DNA of 64,000 bases from Enoplosus armatus (GCF_043641665.1 NC_092192.1:1029501-1093500); one strand, 5' to 3'. Numbered from the stretch's first letter, positions 9,920 to 22,526 are shown. Notes: generated from the letters alone by a model not told the origin. Translations and numbers: made by a program.

Positions 9920-11006
9920 AAATGCACACGGCCCCTAAAACAAAGGTCTCATCAGTCAAGAACCTTGAGTTCTCCTCAACAGTTTCAGGGGAATTTAAGG
10001 TCAAATTTGTTCTCACCAAAGCTTTTTCTTTAACATCAAGTTGAATTTGAGCGTATTTTGATGTCTGCAGTGAAATGTCTCAAACTTTACAGAAAATCAT
10101 AAAAATTGGATTATACTCAATTGTTTTTTCTATTTTTAATCTGACTTTGTCATATTTCACGTTGACAACTTTGTATGTGTTGACATGTGATAATATTTCA
10201 CATACATTTCAATTGATTAAGCTTGTTTTTTTGTATTCAATACAATCATCTGTCCTAATTAAACATCCCGCTGGTCACTTTCATAAAAACTTTATTGAAT
10301 TTTACATTATTATTCTTTCAAAATATGGTCACTTCATATGCATATGGGCTCACAGGAGATTTCAGACACAGTTATATTGTTTGTTTGAATAATATGCTTT
10401 TAATACAGAATGTTTGAATGTGTCAAAAGTAAATCTTCATTTCTACATAATCAACTTGGAGCTTCCTCCTTATCCTGAATATAAAAGTATGGTCTGCATG
10501 TGACCTAATTATTATTATTATTATTATTATTATTATCCAAAAAACACATTTCCTCCACTACCTCGAGAAGGAATCTACCCATGCAGATAGTTTCCATTTT
10601 TTTGTTCAGGTTTTGAGATATTTAAGACTTCCCCCGGGGATCAATAAAGTATTTCTGATTCTGATTCTGGGGAGAAGTCAAAGGGAATCAGCTGCCTGAT
10701 TGAACCCTTAATTAGGCTGCAATTGGGCACCTGGAGCCCCTAATGTTGTTTAGGGTGCCACACAAGTCGCATGCTCTAATAGAAGGTGCAAACAGCAAAG
10801 CATTGGACATGAATTCTGAGACATAAACAGGATCATAAACTAGTTTAATGTGACCCCAGAAAGCAGGTTTCACACAGTAAGTTTTGTGTACAGACAGCTG
10901 AACAAACATCATATGATGTGTCACAATATACAAAACAGAGAGGTCACTACAGGACGTTAAGACGGCTGGATGTCCAGTTAGCAGAGTGGCAGGTTTTCTT
11001 TCGCAG
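9920..11006. other. Intergenic, AT-rich, with LINE-like 3' tail
   Basis: An (ATT)n run is at about 10507-10536. GGGGATCAATAAAGTATTTC followed by TGATTCTGATTCTG (10636-10670) looks like the 3' tail of a fish non-LTR retrotransposon, recognised by pattern only. No gene was seen. Confidence 0.4.
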
Positions 11007-12819
11007 TCAGGACACTGTGCTGACGTCCTTCATGGGAAACACTGCAGCAGGTCTGAACCTGCTCAGAGTCCTTCTGACGGACTCTCGCAGCTCCCTGTTC
11101 CTCAGACTGTAGATCATCGGGTTTAGGAAAGGAGTCAGAGCAGTGAACAGCATAGACACAATGATACGAGCCTGAAACAAAATGAAATATAATGCTTTAT
11201 TGAACACGCAAAGGTCAAAGGAGGTTGGTCAGTCTGTCGTCAACTCTTCAAAAATGATTGGCGGTTTGGGATTTCCATTAAATTTGCTATGAGTGCTTGT
11301 GGTTCCCAAATGGCCATGCAGCATCAACATGGTTCCTAATACTTTTGGTGACCACCAGACTTTTTATCGAGGTACTTTGATACTTTTGACCTGATTTTTT
11401 TTGGCCTTCTGCAGTGAGTGGAGTTGTTCATCATGTGACTTACGTTTGGGTTCAAGAATTCACTTTCCATTCATCTCACAAAACTCCTGAATCTGAGTTT
11501 TCAAGTTCAACACTCTTTTCAGCAATTTGAGACATCTGACATCTTTGTGGTGGGTCAGGGCTGTGTGTTCAGAGTCTTGGTCCTCCAATGCAACAAACTG
11601 TCTGTGGTTTAAGGTAACAGAAATTCAAAACGTAGGTCACATGATAACAACTAAAACATGTCCATGACAACTTAGCAACTTCATCTGCTGAGCAAGGCCC
11701 CAGGTTGATAGATTTGGAAACACAAGGCAAGTGAAGTTTTGTCACATTGCTGTTTCCAAGGTCAAGAATGAACCTTCAAACTCTTTGCTCGTCGTGTTTA
11801 AAATACTGGTGCTGAATACAGGACCTTAATTGTTTTAGTGGACATACGTAAGACGTATTAAGGTAAAGCTGGACGATTAGTCTCGTACCTCTGGTGAAAA
11901 GTTTCCCATCCGGTAGGAGATGAATACACAGGAGGCCGAGCTGTAAGAGATGGACACCACAGTCAGGTGGGCGGCACACGTCCCGAAGGCCTTCAGCCTC
12001 TGAGCGACACCCATCTTCAACATGGAAACACCAATCAGGACATAGGAGGTGAGGATGAGGACTCCTGTGGTCAGTAGCGAGAATATGGCGAAGGAAACTG
12101 ACACTATGTTATCCACGGAGGTGTCAGCGCACACCAGCCGCCTCACAGACGACAGGTCGCACCAGCCGTTCCTCACCACATTCGGGCCACAGTAAGGCCG
12201 CCGCCAGGTCATGGAGGTGGCCGGCAGCGTGCAGAAGGTGCCGAAGCCCCAGGCTCCTGCAATGAGGAGCAGCTGGACGGGCCGGGTCATGACGGCATTG
12301 TAGTGCAGAGGGTTGCAGATGGCCACGTAGCGGTCGTACGCCATGACGGTCAGGATGGCATAGTTGGTAACGCCTAGCTGAATAAAGAAGTGCATCTGGA
12401 GGAAGCAGCCCGGGACGGAAATGGTTTTCATGTCCATCAGGAAGCTGGACAACATGCTGGGGATGGTGGTGGTGGTGTAGACAATGTCCACAAAGGAGAG
12501 GTTGTAGAGGAAGAAATACATGGGAGTGCTGAGCTTCGGATCAGTCAGCGCCTGCGTGAGAAAAAACAGTGGCAGTGATTACGATACTAATCGTTTCACC
12601 TTCGTCAGACTGAGTAACAGTGAGCTTTGTTTTGCACCACAAAGATGATCATGCTGTTTCCCCCCAGGATGACGATGTAAGCCAGCAGCAGGATGACAAA
12701 AAGGATTATCCTTTTCTCGCCGAGGTTAGGGAGGCCCTGGATGATGAAGAAAGTGACGCCATCAGGCTCCCAGGTGCTGTTAACAGACCTGTGATTGGTG
12801 GACGTGGGCAGGTATGTCT
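11007..12819 (-). CDS. Olfactory receptor with introns in the coding region (5' end incomplete)
   Basis: A receptor of a different OR family from its neighbours, built from exons about 12819-12638, 12551-11889 and 11171-11007. Donors are GTG/GTGCAA and GAG/GTACGA; acceptors are ACGCAG/GCG and TTTCAG/GCT; both introns are phase 0 and the joined frame stays open for about 335 residues. Motifs are GLPNLGEKR and GGNSMIIF (TM1), TDPKLSTPMYFF (TM2), MAYDRYVAICNPLHY (after TM3), KAFGTCAAHL (TM6) and NPMIYSLRNRELR (TM7). The first exon has no in-frame ATG before an upstream stop and shows an acceptor CTTCTCCAG at 12820-12827, so the start codon probably lies in a further upstream exon that I could not place. 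The gene lies opposite to the + array. Confidence 0.8.
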
Positions 12820-13140
12820 CTGGAGAAGGAGTGAGGTGATAGAGGCGTCAGTGTTGATCCACAGACATTTCCATCACTATTATTCATGCAGATAGACATA
12901 GATTGTGTATGTGAATGCTACGAAATATAAAAACACCAGGCCAATGAACACACTCATGAACAGCCTCTCTGTCTCCTAATGATTATCTTTATCTCATTAA
13001 CATAATGAGGAAACATTTGTAATGAACGTATCTACAAAAATGTGTTTTCCTACATTACCCACACGTAGCATCTGAAGCATGATTAAACTCTTTCAAGGCT
13101 CTGTTCAGGAACTCTAAACTCTCGGTTAATCTCCCTGAAC
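12820..13140. other. Region upstream of the split OR
   Basis: It probably contains the unfound first coding exon of the minus-strand OR. An ATG on the minus strand at about 12887 opens a frame that meets a stop before the placed exon, so it would have to be spliced. Nothing else was seen. Confidence 0.3.
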
Positions 13141-13560
13141 TTAAAGCTACAGTTGGCAATATTATTAAATTATAGTTTCGGTTTGAATAACACATTCTGA
13201 CCATTGCATGTCACCAACAATATTTAATTGATCCTATTTAAATGTGACGTCTGTGAGCACCCGCCCCCTTTGTATTTAGTTTTTTTATTTTTTAAACTGG
13301 ACCAGGTCTGAATCAAACAACCAATCAGGGTAATCAGGTGTTCTGCGTTGTGATTCCTCTCTTCCAACCGTTCTGATTCACTCTCCAGTGGAACCTTCTG
13401 TAGAACGGCCTTGTTTGTACAGAGTCGATGTGATTGGCCAGTTACGTGCTAGCTAACCCTGATTGGTTGTTTGATTCAGGTGTGGTCCAGTTTTTTAAGA
13501 CTGAATACAAAGGGGCGGGTCACATTTCTTTAAAGGAGCCCTTCGATTAGCTTGAACCAC
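13141..13560. repeat. Foldback (inverted-repeat) element
   Basis: The left arm at about 13220-13332 and the right arm at about 13448-13560 are imperfect reverse complements. For example, CAAACAACCAATCAGGGT pairs with ACCCTGATTGGTTGTTTG, and CCCCCTTTGTATT with AATACAAAGGGGC. The outer part matches the dispersed repeat at 7331. No transposase frame is inside, so it is likely non-autonomous. Confidence 0.75.
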
Positions 13561-13806
13561 ACGCCCACCACCGACCAACTACTCATGTAACAGCTTCTGT
13601 ACAGGAAAAGAATAATCCAGGAAGCAATTTTGTGTCCTTGAAAATGTAATTATCAAAACGAATTAGTAGTATATAAATGTAATCTCTCGGCAGGGTTGTA
13701 ATACAATACAACATATGTGTTGTAGAGGGGCCTCTGGCAGTAGGAAGGAGTCAGTATTGCAAACATGGGGAGGCATCTAACATTAGTGGACCAGAAGACC
13801 AGGATA

Positions 13807-14190
13807 GTGGTCGAAAGTAACTACATTTACTCAACTACTGTATTTAAGTACTATGTTTATATACTCGAGTATTTTCATTTTCAGCTACATTTCACAGGGA
13901 AAACCTTTTATTATTCTTATTAGTACATTTATCTGACAGCTTTAGTTACTGTCAGATTAACATTTTAAAAATGATAAACGTTGAGGGGTTAAACTACCAA
14001 ACACTAACATATATAAAGTATGGTAATTAAAATTAGCTCCACTAATGAGTACTTTTACTATTGACAATATATGTTTTGTTGCCAATACTTTGTATTTAAG
14101 TAACATTTTGAATGTGTAACTGATTATGTTTACAGTGTGATATTGATATTTGTAGTGAAGTACCAGATGGACTTCTTCCACCACTGCAGG
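13807..14190. mobile_element. Common teleost interspersed element (ACTTAAGTA-type)
   Basis: The left end has AGTGGTCGAAAGTAACTACA and TTTACTCAACTACTGTATTT. The right end has GGACTTCTTCCACCACT, giving imperfect inverted termini. The internal text (TACATTTATCTGACAGCTTT) is one I recognise as widespread in percomorph genomes. It has no coding capacity. A related piece starts at 62681. Confidence 0.6.
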
Positions 14191-14199
14191 CATGACGCT

Positions 14200-15728
14200 A
14201 CCTCAGCATCAACAGGCAGCGAGAGCTTTTTCTTTCAAGGAAGCTCAAAAGCAGAAAAAAAGTGTGACAAAATAATCTCAATTTGAGGTTATTGTCACCC
14301 ATTTTATTCTTCCACATAATCACAAGGTCAGGAAGAAAAGCTATAAAAACAAGTAAAAAAACATTCCCACGTGTACATGAACCAGGTTTTGACGGGCCAT
14401 TAAAAGTTTATCTGAAGCTCAAATGAGGCTTCAGCTGTCTGAGTTACTTAAATCAGGAGAGTATCTTCCAAAGTTACAGTTATTCCCTCTTTTTCATTAT
14501 GAAGTCAGGACAGAAAATTATGTTTGTAAGTTGTCTATTTTCGTGTTTTTTATAGCTGTTTTTCATGGGAGACACATGAAACCAGATTCCTCCTGATGGT
14601 CTTATTTGGTCTCATAAGAATACGTGTTACCTTCTCCAGAGGGAAGATACTTCTCAACATACTGGGTTGATTTTGCAATAACTATTATTATTTTCACACA
14701 TTCAGCAGTTTGTTTAAACAATAAGGAAGTAAAATCAGGTCTGGAGGAGATCTGTGAGAGAGCCAGCTTCTGTCGTTCTCAAGAAAAGTAGATTTTAAGC
14801 TCCGACAACATGCATGCTGCTTCCCCTTGTTGATGACACCATGATACCGGTGAAATCACGTGTGTGTGTCGAGATTACAAATCAGAATAACATGTTTACC
14901 GTATCAGATACACAAACAAGACGCATGAATGCAGTTTACAGCTATGACATTGTAAGATAAGAGCATGATAATAAATAATTAAATAAAACAAATATATTCC
15001 TGATGAAGTTATGACTCATCAGCTTGATTGCAGCGGGCATCACAGACACAACAGTCCACCACACAATCACCAACACAGAAACACTCACAGACCTCTGGGG
15101 CTTTCAGGTGAAATATCAAACGGTAAAAGCTCCATCCGTCCTCAGCAAACAGACGGACAGACGGACAGAGGAATAGATGGACGGATGTGGACAAATCTGC
15201 TGTCAACACACAACAAGTGAGGAATCATTCACACTGGGGAAATGAAAAGCTTTGTATGTGACTTCACCTGTTCAACCTGTTCAAGCTCAGTTTGACACCA
15301 ACAAACAAAACACCACTTCATATCAGCCTTTTTAAAAGTGCAAATATCTGAACATGGTTTATAGAATATTTGAAAAGATGCCATCGTCTTACCTGAGCGT
15401 GTGAATCAGACTTTGTCAGGCTTCGTCAGGTAAAGATAGAACCTCATCTTACGTCCACACGGCACCTTTTCAAGAGCAACCGACCTTTTTTCTGATTATA
15501 ATGGAGATTATAGTGAAGCCGAGCAACATTAATTACACAAAGTGACATCAGATCGCTGGCATTAAAAATGTAAATTGTACACAAGATAGCAAAAGGATAC
15601 CAAAGGGACCTATTTTTAGTCACCTCTGTGGCTATAAACAAGCATCTGGAAGGAAAACACAAGAAATATAATTGTCTTGTTGTTTGAACTCATTAACGAT
15701 TAATTATAGAAACCTTTATTTTAATTGC

Positions 15729-15761
<33 letters not shown>

Positions 15762-16300
15762 GTGAGGACCGTACCTGTTGTTGATTCTTTGGATTTCACC
15801 AGTTAGTCTGAGTCACTACTACGACTTCTTTCAAAGTTTCAGAGTTCATTTACAGTTAAATAGTAAAACAAATGCGTTCATACGTACAAAAATAGATTAC
15901 AACAAATAGATTACAATAAATAGATCACAATAAATGAGGCTAAAAGCCTGCGGCGCCAGCAGCTCTGTCAGCTTCTAACGTACCAATTCATAAAACCTTC
16001 AAAACCATCAAACAAGACTGGAGTCCACAGCCATGTTGGGGCTCTGTTCTGAGACACAGCGGTGCTTTGAGCTAAATGCTAACTCACTCATAATGACAGC
16101 GCTAACATGCTGATGTTTAGCAGGAGATGTTTCTCTCCCCTCATTCTGAGCCACAGATTTGAACCTCATGGTGGCGCTAGATGAAACCGACCGACCGACA
16201 CTGTGACCACAATGAACAGGGCCGAAGTATGATCTGGAACTGTGTCTTTGTACCCAAATGGTGTACAGACTTTACAAATCGAGTCTTGAATTGTACCTGG
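14200..16300. other. Intergenic, no gene seen
   Basis: It contains a GT microsatellite at about 15730-15760 and AT-rich DNA. Short open frames (for example 15011-15220) show no recognisable domain. No repeat family was identified with confidence. Confidence 0.4.
15730..15760. repeat. (GT)n microsatellite
   Basis: Simple GT run of about 15 units. Confidence 0.95.
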
Positions 16301-16305
16301 ACATA

Positions 16306-17512
16306 CACTATATTGCAAAAGTATTCACTCACCCATCCAAATAATTGAAATCAGGTGTTCCAATCACTTCCATGGCCACAGGTGTATGAAATCATGCACC
16401 AAGGCATGCAGACTGTTTCTACAAACATTAGTGAAAGAATGGGTCGCTCTCAGGAGCTCAGTGATGTCCAGCGTGGTACTGTGATAGGATGCCACCTGTG
16501 CAACAAGTCCAGCCGTGAAATTTCCTCGCTCCTAAATATTCCACAGTCAACTGTCAGTGGTATTATAACAAAGTGGAAGCGATTGGGAACGACAGCAACT
16601 CAGCCACGAAGTGGTAGGCCACGTAAAATGACGGAGAGGGGGCAGCGGATGCTGAGGCGCATAGTGCGCAGAGGTCGCCAACTTTCTGCAGAGTCAATCG
16701 CTACAGACCTCCAAACTTCACAGTGCGTAGAGAGCTTCATGGAATGGGTTTCCATGGCCGAGCAGCTGCATCCAAGCCGTACATCACCAAGTGCGATGCA
16801 AAGCGTCGGATGCAGTGGTGTAAAGCACGTCGCCACTGGACTCTAGAGCAGTGGAGACGCGTTCTCTGGAGTGACGAATCTGGCGATCTGATGGACGAGT
16901 CTGGGTTTGGCGGTTGCCAGGAGAACGGTACTTGTCTGACTGCATTGTGCCAAGTGTAAAGTTTGGTGGAGGGGGGATTATGGTGCGGGGTTGTTTTTCA
17001 GGAGCTGGGCTTGGCCCCTTAGTTCCAGTGAAAGGAACTCTGAATGCTTCAGCATACCAAGAGATTTTGGACAATTCCATGCTCCCAACTTTGTGGGAAC
17101 AGTTTGGGGACGGCCCCTTCCTGTTCCAACATGACTGCACCAGTGCACAAAGCAAGGTCCATAAAGACATGGACGAGAGAGTTTGGTGAGGATGAACTTG
17201 ACTGGCCTGCACAGAGTCCTGACCTCAACCCGATAGAACACCTTTGGGATGAATTAGAGCGGAGACTGAGAGCCAGGCCTTCTCGTCCAACATCAGTGTG
17301 TGAACTCACAAATGGGCTTCTGGAAGAATGGTCAAAAATTCCCATAAACACACTCCTAAACCTTGTGGAAAGCCTTCCCAGAAGAGTTGAAGCTGTTATA
17401 GCTGCAAAGGGTGGACCGACGTCATATTAAACCCTATGGATTAAGAATGGGATGTCACTTAAGTTCATATGCGAGTCAAGGCAGGTGAGCCAATACTTTT
17501 GGCAATATAGTG
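16306..17512 (+). mobile_element. Tc1/mariner transposon, full length but inactive
   Basis: A 1.2 kb element with terminal inverted repeats: the left end reads CACTATATTGCAAAAGTATT and the right end is its near reverse complement (AATACTTTTGGCAATATAGTG). Both ends are flanked by TA, the target duplication of this superfamily. It carries a broken transposase gene in the + direction. Sequence near the right end (CATATGAACTTAAGTGACAT) is part of the subterminal region. Fragments of a related element occur at 47341-47615. Confidence 0.93.
16438..17430 (+). pseudogene. Tc1/mariner transposase pseudogene
   Basis: A DDE transposase that would cut and paste the flanking element. Reading frames are shifted several times. 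The N-terminal paired-like DNA-binding part (MGRSQELSDVQRGTVIGCH, SSREISSLLNIPQSTVSGI, RPRKMTERGQRMLRRIV) lies at about 16438-16720. The first catalytic Asp region (RVLWSDES) is at about 16858 in another frame, [16 protein letters not shown] follows in a third frame, and the C-terminal DLNPIEHLWDELERRL is at about 17221 in a fourth. The breaks rule out a working enzyme from this copy. Confidence 0.9.
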
Positions 17513-18777
17513 TATAATCACTGATGAGAATATCACGCTTCATCCAGAAAAGGTCAGGCGGCTGGATTCACCCTCACGCCATCTGCTCAATGTGATCTGC
17601 TCGTGTAGCATCACTCCACTCGAGTCGGGTCAAGTCGGTTTTATTTCACTCACGGGGCTTTACAATCTGTACAGCAAACGGCAGCCTCTGTCCCCAGGCC
17701 CTCGTGTGTGGTATGGTGTATGGTTGGTGGGGGGGGGGGGGTCACCCTGCTTTGACACCGCAGCAGCATCTGCACCTCAGCTGCTACTGATGATGGCCTC
17801 TCTTCTAGTGCAGTTTGCTGGTTGTTCTTCTTGGCTGGTATTTGCACCAAAGGGGCCTTGAAGGACTCATCCTTGCATGTGTCTACTGACTTAATAAGGT
17901 TTATGTTCACCTCTGCCCCCCCCTACCTCAAAGATGCCCAGACTATGACATATCGAATCAAACTGCCCACAGCTTTTTAGTGAAGTCTGCAACAGATTTT
18001 CATCCAAACTACGACAGCTTAAGAACATTCTTTATTCACCTCATGATGAGACTTTTTACATTGAATTTATGGCAGTTTGGAATCAAACCCTTCAGTGGAT
18101 CATGAGGATGTTACATTAACAAAAAGTTTTTTGTCCTGTGCATGACAGTACAGGAGTTTGCTCTGTTAGATCAGGTGTGTTTTTGTATTTCACAGCCTCT
18201 CAGTTACAAGTACAGTACAAAACATTTGAGTAATACTTGATTCCAGGTACTTAACAGAGACCTGAGATCACGGCCGCCCAGACTGCCAACCCGGCCAAGT
18301 ATTTCTCAGGTGTCCCCTGTATTGCATCCCCAGATTGGAAAGCTGGACTGGGTGCTGCTCCATGCAGGACCTTCAGCTCACCGGGCAGGAAGTGGGAAGC
18401 AGGATGGGCAGCACCTCAGCAGCTGGACCTCATACAGGGGACCACACATCCTACTTGGCATACATATCAAAAACGCAAAAATGGGAAGCAACACGGGGCG
18501 CGCGACAATCAAAAAGCTATTAATCTTTCCAAATGATTAATTATTCATTTCTTTTATACATCAGAGGGAAGATGCCACTTTGTCAGAATATTACTGGTTT
18601 TAAATACGCACAGCAATGCTACCACAGCAGTTGAAGTTATGGTCCTGGTTCCACTCATGCACTGTAGTCAGAAGAAAATAAAGACAAAACCCTGATTTAT
18701 TTGAGTATTTTCCAGTGAGATGAGGGAATTAAAACCCGAAAAAAGACAAAACGACAAAAGACAAAACCCTGATTTAT
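17513..18777. other. Intergenic, no gene seen
   Basis: A G-run is at 17729-17741. Short open frames (17592-17861, 18310-18540) show no known domain. This is the 3' flank of the minus-strand OR array. Confidence 0.4.
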
Positions 18778-19722
18778 TTAAAATGTGGGCTTAACTTTTC
18801 TAAGATGAAACATATTCGACAAACACTTGTGTATTTCTTGCGACTGCAGCCCGTAGATAACGGGGTTGAGGCTGCCGGGAATAACATTAAAGAGAATGGC
18901 AGAAATCTTCCTGTACTCTGCGTACTGAGGGAAGCGATGGAGGGTGATGAGGATCAACCCACTGACCAGCATGATCAGATACAGGCACAGGTGAGTGCTG
19001 CAGGTCTTCAAGGCTTTACTGTTTAAAGACTTGCTCTTACTGGTCAGACAGGCCACTGTGATTTTAGAGTAGGTGAGGACTATACTGCCGATAGAGGACG
19101 AGAGCAGGACCACGGTGAACGCGAGGCCGTAGATGTTATTGATGGACACACTCTCACAGGAGAGCTTAAACAGGGAGGCATTGTCACAGTAAGGGTTCAT
19201 GATCAGGGTCCTGCATCGGTTCAGCCGGACGGTCAGACCGAGCAGAATCCCAACCAGAACGAAGGCCACTCCCCAGGCAGAAACTGTCAGCTTGATCACC
19301 ATCCTGTTGGTCATTATGGTTGAATAGTGCAGGGGATTGCAGATGGCCACGTATCTGTCGAAGGCCATGATCATGAGCACAGTGTGTGCGTTGGTGCCGA
19401 ACATGTGTGCAGTAAAGGCCTGCATCACACACTCATAGAAATGAATGAGGCGCTCAGAGGGGGGCACGTGGATGTCCGTGAGCACCCGTGGAACCAGGAG
19501 AGAGTTTCCCATGACATCATTTATCGACAGGTTACAGAAGAGGAGATACATGGGCTGGTGAAGGCTTCTCTCCGTCCATATCAACACCACGATGCCCACG
19601 TTGGCAATTAAGATGAACACGTAGGCCGAGAGCAGGAAGAAGAAGGCCGGGTACTTGTTAGTCCTGGTGATGCTTAACCCCTCCAGCTGAAGAGTGAGAC
19701 TGTTGTACGTATAGTTTTCCAT
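18778..19722 (-). CDS. Olfactory receptor, MENYTYNS subfamily, copy 1 (most diverged)
   Basis: An intact 314-residue odorant receptor. It shows the NYT glycosylation site near the N-terminus, HQPMYLLFCNLS at TM2, MAFDRYVAICNP after TM3, MNPYCDNASLFKLSC in the second extracellular loop, KALKTCSTHL at TM6 and NPVIYGLQSQEI at TM7. The ATG directly follows an acceptor GCTCAG, so a 5' UTR intron is likely, with a candidate promoter at about 20647-20735. It differs from the other members of the array over most of its length. However, a block of about 120 bases around TM4 and loop 2 is identical to them at silent sites too, which points to gene conversion. Confidence 0.93.
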   Translation of the reverse strand: MENYTYNSLTLQLEGLSITRTNKYPAFFFLLSAYVFILIANVGIVVLIWTERSLHQPMYLLFCNLSINDVMGNSLLVPRVLTDIHVPPSERLIHFYECVMQAFTAHMFGTNAHTVLMIMAFDRYVAICNPLHYSTIMTNRMVIKLTVSAWGVAFVLVGILLGLTVRLNRCRTLIMNPYCDNASLFKLSCESVSINNIYGLAFTVVLLSSSIGSIVLTYSKITVACLTSKSKSLNSKALKTCSTHLCLYLIMLVSGLILITLHRFPQYAEYRKISAILFNVIPGSLNPVIYGLQSQEIHKCLSNMFHLRKVKPTF

Positions 19723-19917
19723 CTGAGCTACAGTGAGCAGAGAGAGAGGAAGGGAAACATGAATGACAACGAAGCTGGAACTTTAAATTCTACAACTGAA
19801 GAAAAAGACGAGTAGTAGTACTCAAGTGTACTCAAAGGTACACAGCACAGCACTTTAGCTCTGTACAGTTACAGAAATCTGACTCTTCTATCGTTGCTTT
19901 ACATTTAGCTGCACTAA

Positions 19918-20075
19918 TTCAATTCAGTTCAATTCAGTTTTATTTAAATGGCGCCAAATCACAACAAAAGTCACCTCATGACACTTTACAAACAGAGCAG
20001 GTCCAGAGCGACTCTTCATAATGTTATTACAGAGACCAGCAGGTCCCACCATGAGAAGCACTAACATCCACCTGC
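19918..20075. repeat. Dispersed repeat (GCGCCAAATCACAAC type)
   Basis: Closely similar to 25481-25640 (AATTCAATTCAAT, GCGCCAAATCACAACAAA, CATGACACTTTACAAA, TATAATGTTATTACAGAGAC). Two copies in this window and familiar from other fish genomes; class not assigned. Confidence 0.75.
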
Positions 20076-20646
20076 TCCAGCTGCAGCAGTGCAACACAAA
20101 CCAGTGAACGTGGAGCGTCAATATGTAAGCAGCAGCTGCACATCTGTTGAGTATCGACAGATATACACAGTCCATTTATACAGAGAAGATTTGTGAGACT
20201 ACATGTAGTCGTCAGATTGAACACTCCACGATCTTAAAATGATCTTTATTTCTACATCTTTTCTAACTGTATTCTACATGTGATTGTATCTGGTGGATTT
20301 TCTATCTATGACAAATCCAGTAAACTACACTTATAACACCAGATGTGTAAATCATTTGCATCTGCAAGGGTTTAGAACAACTGTGGTAATTCTTTATCGG
20401 GTTCAGAGGATTTCCCATCATGTGATTTAAATTTCTGCGAAACCCTCAAAAAGAGAACCCTTCAAACATTATGTAGATGTTGCCGTGCAAACATGAAATC
20501 TTGAATAAATTAGCTTACTCTAATAATAATTCTATTGCATCCAATCTGATCTTATTTCTAAGTGAAGAGACACATTGCCTGAGCACAAAGTCGCACAAAG
20601 AAATCATTTCAGGTGAATGCTGAGTCAGTAAAGCAACAATAATAAC

Positions 20647-20735
20647 CTCTTGTCTTCCACAACAGACTGCAGGTCTTCTTCTTCAGGTCTCCTCTCACAT
20701 GTAAGTCTGTTTTATCAGCATTATGTCCTCTGGGA
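20647..20735 (-). promoter_or_regulatory. Candidate promoter and first exon of the OR at 18778
   Basis: On the minus strand TCCCAGAGGA (20726-20735) is followed about 10 bases later by GATAAAAC (20709-20716) and about 60 bases later by a possible donor AGAG/GTTATT (exon end 20647). The spacing copies that of the other promoters in this array. The TATA element is weak, so this is inferred by analogy. Confidence 0.45.
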
Positions 20736-20739
20736 ACAT

Positions 20740-22035
20740 CTCGATCATCATCAAGAAAACATTATGTAACGTTCATGGGGTTATGAACACGTGTTTTTAA
20801 CATCTGATAATCTAGATGTTGGAGTACATAGACCACATACTGTACATCTATAACCCTTATTGATAACAACTCTCTGTGTACTGGCTTTATTTACTCTGAC
20901 AAATCTGATCATTTTCCAGGTTTTCAACTTACTATGATTAATATGGTAAGCACAGAAGATACTAAATGCTAACATCTACATTTAATGAATGTTTTCTTTT
21001 TGTTAACATTCCTAAAATATAAATCTCTAGTTAGACTATAATGTGGTTTATGGACCCAAAGGTCTCCAATAATCAGACCAAAGTTTATTTAAAATATATT
21101 TAAAACGATCCACCTTGGATTTGTCAATCTACAAGATACAGAAACACATTTAACCATTTAATATAAATTGCAAAGACAAAATATGCCACAAACATTTAAA
21201 CATGGAAACCAGCTCTTAAATAAGAAAAAGACATCTCTAATCATGTCTTTACAATTCATTTATGAATAAATAAATAAATATATATATACATATATTTGCT
21301 CCAGAGAGTGAGGTAATTGATATTATATCTAAAGCGAGGAGCTCAGCAGCAGGTCGTTAAACCTGTGGAGATTGTTTTCTTATTATGGCCCTCTTTCTAT
21401 CTGTCCATGCTTTTCAAAAATACTTTGGAAAGTTTGGTGTATAATAAAATCTTCAAGAGCGAAGCAATTTGTATGAACATCAGAATGGATTCAGAAATAA
21501 ATCATTCCACAAACATGGCTGTTATTCAGCTGGTTGACAAAATGTAGTTCTTGTACAAAAGTTCTGGGCGCTAAAAAGTTCCTGTTCACAGTTTGCAGGG
21601 CTGGGGGGGGGGTTCAACTTGCCTAATCGTCCTGGTTCTTCAGGGACTTTTAGTTCAGATTGTGGTTCCAGAGATTAGTTCCTTTGGTTCCATAGTTCCT
21701 GGTACTTTTTGGTGGAAAAGAATTAAATTGAAATGGTTTAAGTTAAACAAACTTTCTTTGAATGTTAATAACCTAATTTTATGATCATGACATAATAGCG
21801 ATAATGCCAAAACGTTGTTGTAAACTAAATAAACAAGTAATCTCTTTTAGTGTCACATCAACCATTTCTTGTTTTTTTCTCTCTGGAGTAAGATAACAAA
21901 ATCTATTGGTATTATCAATAAAATGTGTAATTTAGTTCATCGCAAAAAGTGTAGTTAATTCACATATCTCAATATTATTAGGGCTGCAACTTATTCCACC
22001 AACCTTATTAAGATCCTTTCTTTACAGAAAATACA

Positions 22036-22079
<44 letters not shown>

Positions 22080-22526
22080 GTATATACACACAAATCCAGT
22101 AATCATCCAGTAATCAGGAAAACAGAATGTGTCAGCGATGATTGACAACTTGTCCAGTGTGCACCCTGCCTGTCCCATGAACCTGCAAAAGACAAGCAGG
22201 TGTAGACAATGGTGGACGGAAATACATTACTATACTTTTAACTTTGATTTCAGTTAACTTTCCTAATAAATAAAAAATGTTTTATATCTTGATGAGTTTG
22301 CGAGACACAGAGAACCAAATGTGGTCTCCATCCAGGGATCCATGCTGTGTTACACAAACGGGGGTGTTCTGGGAAATGTAAGACAGCAGCAGGAGAGAAA
22401 TTCAAAAACAATCCAGTTGTCACAGATCTCACCAAAAGCAATCCAGCATGAATGAACATTATAATGTGAAATACAAAACACATTCTGCAAATGTCTCCAG
22501 GTTTACCAACTTTAAAAATTCTCAAC
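20740..22526. other. Intergenic, no gene seen
   Basis: AT-rich DNA with a TC run followed by an AT run (22038-22080). At 21978 AGGGCTGCAACTTATT resembles the end of a common teleost hAT-like MITE. No coding region was recognised. Confidence 0.4.
22038..22080. repeat. (TC)n(TA)n microsatellite
   Basis: A TC run passing directly into a TA run. Confidence 0.9.
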
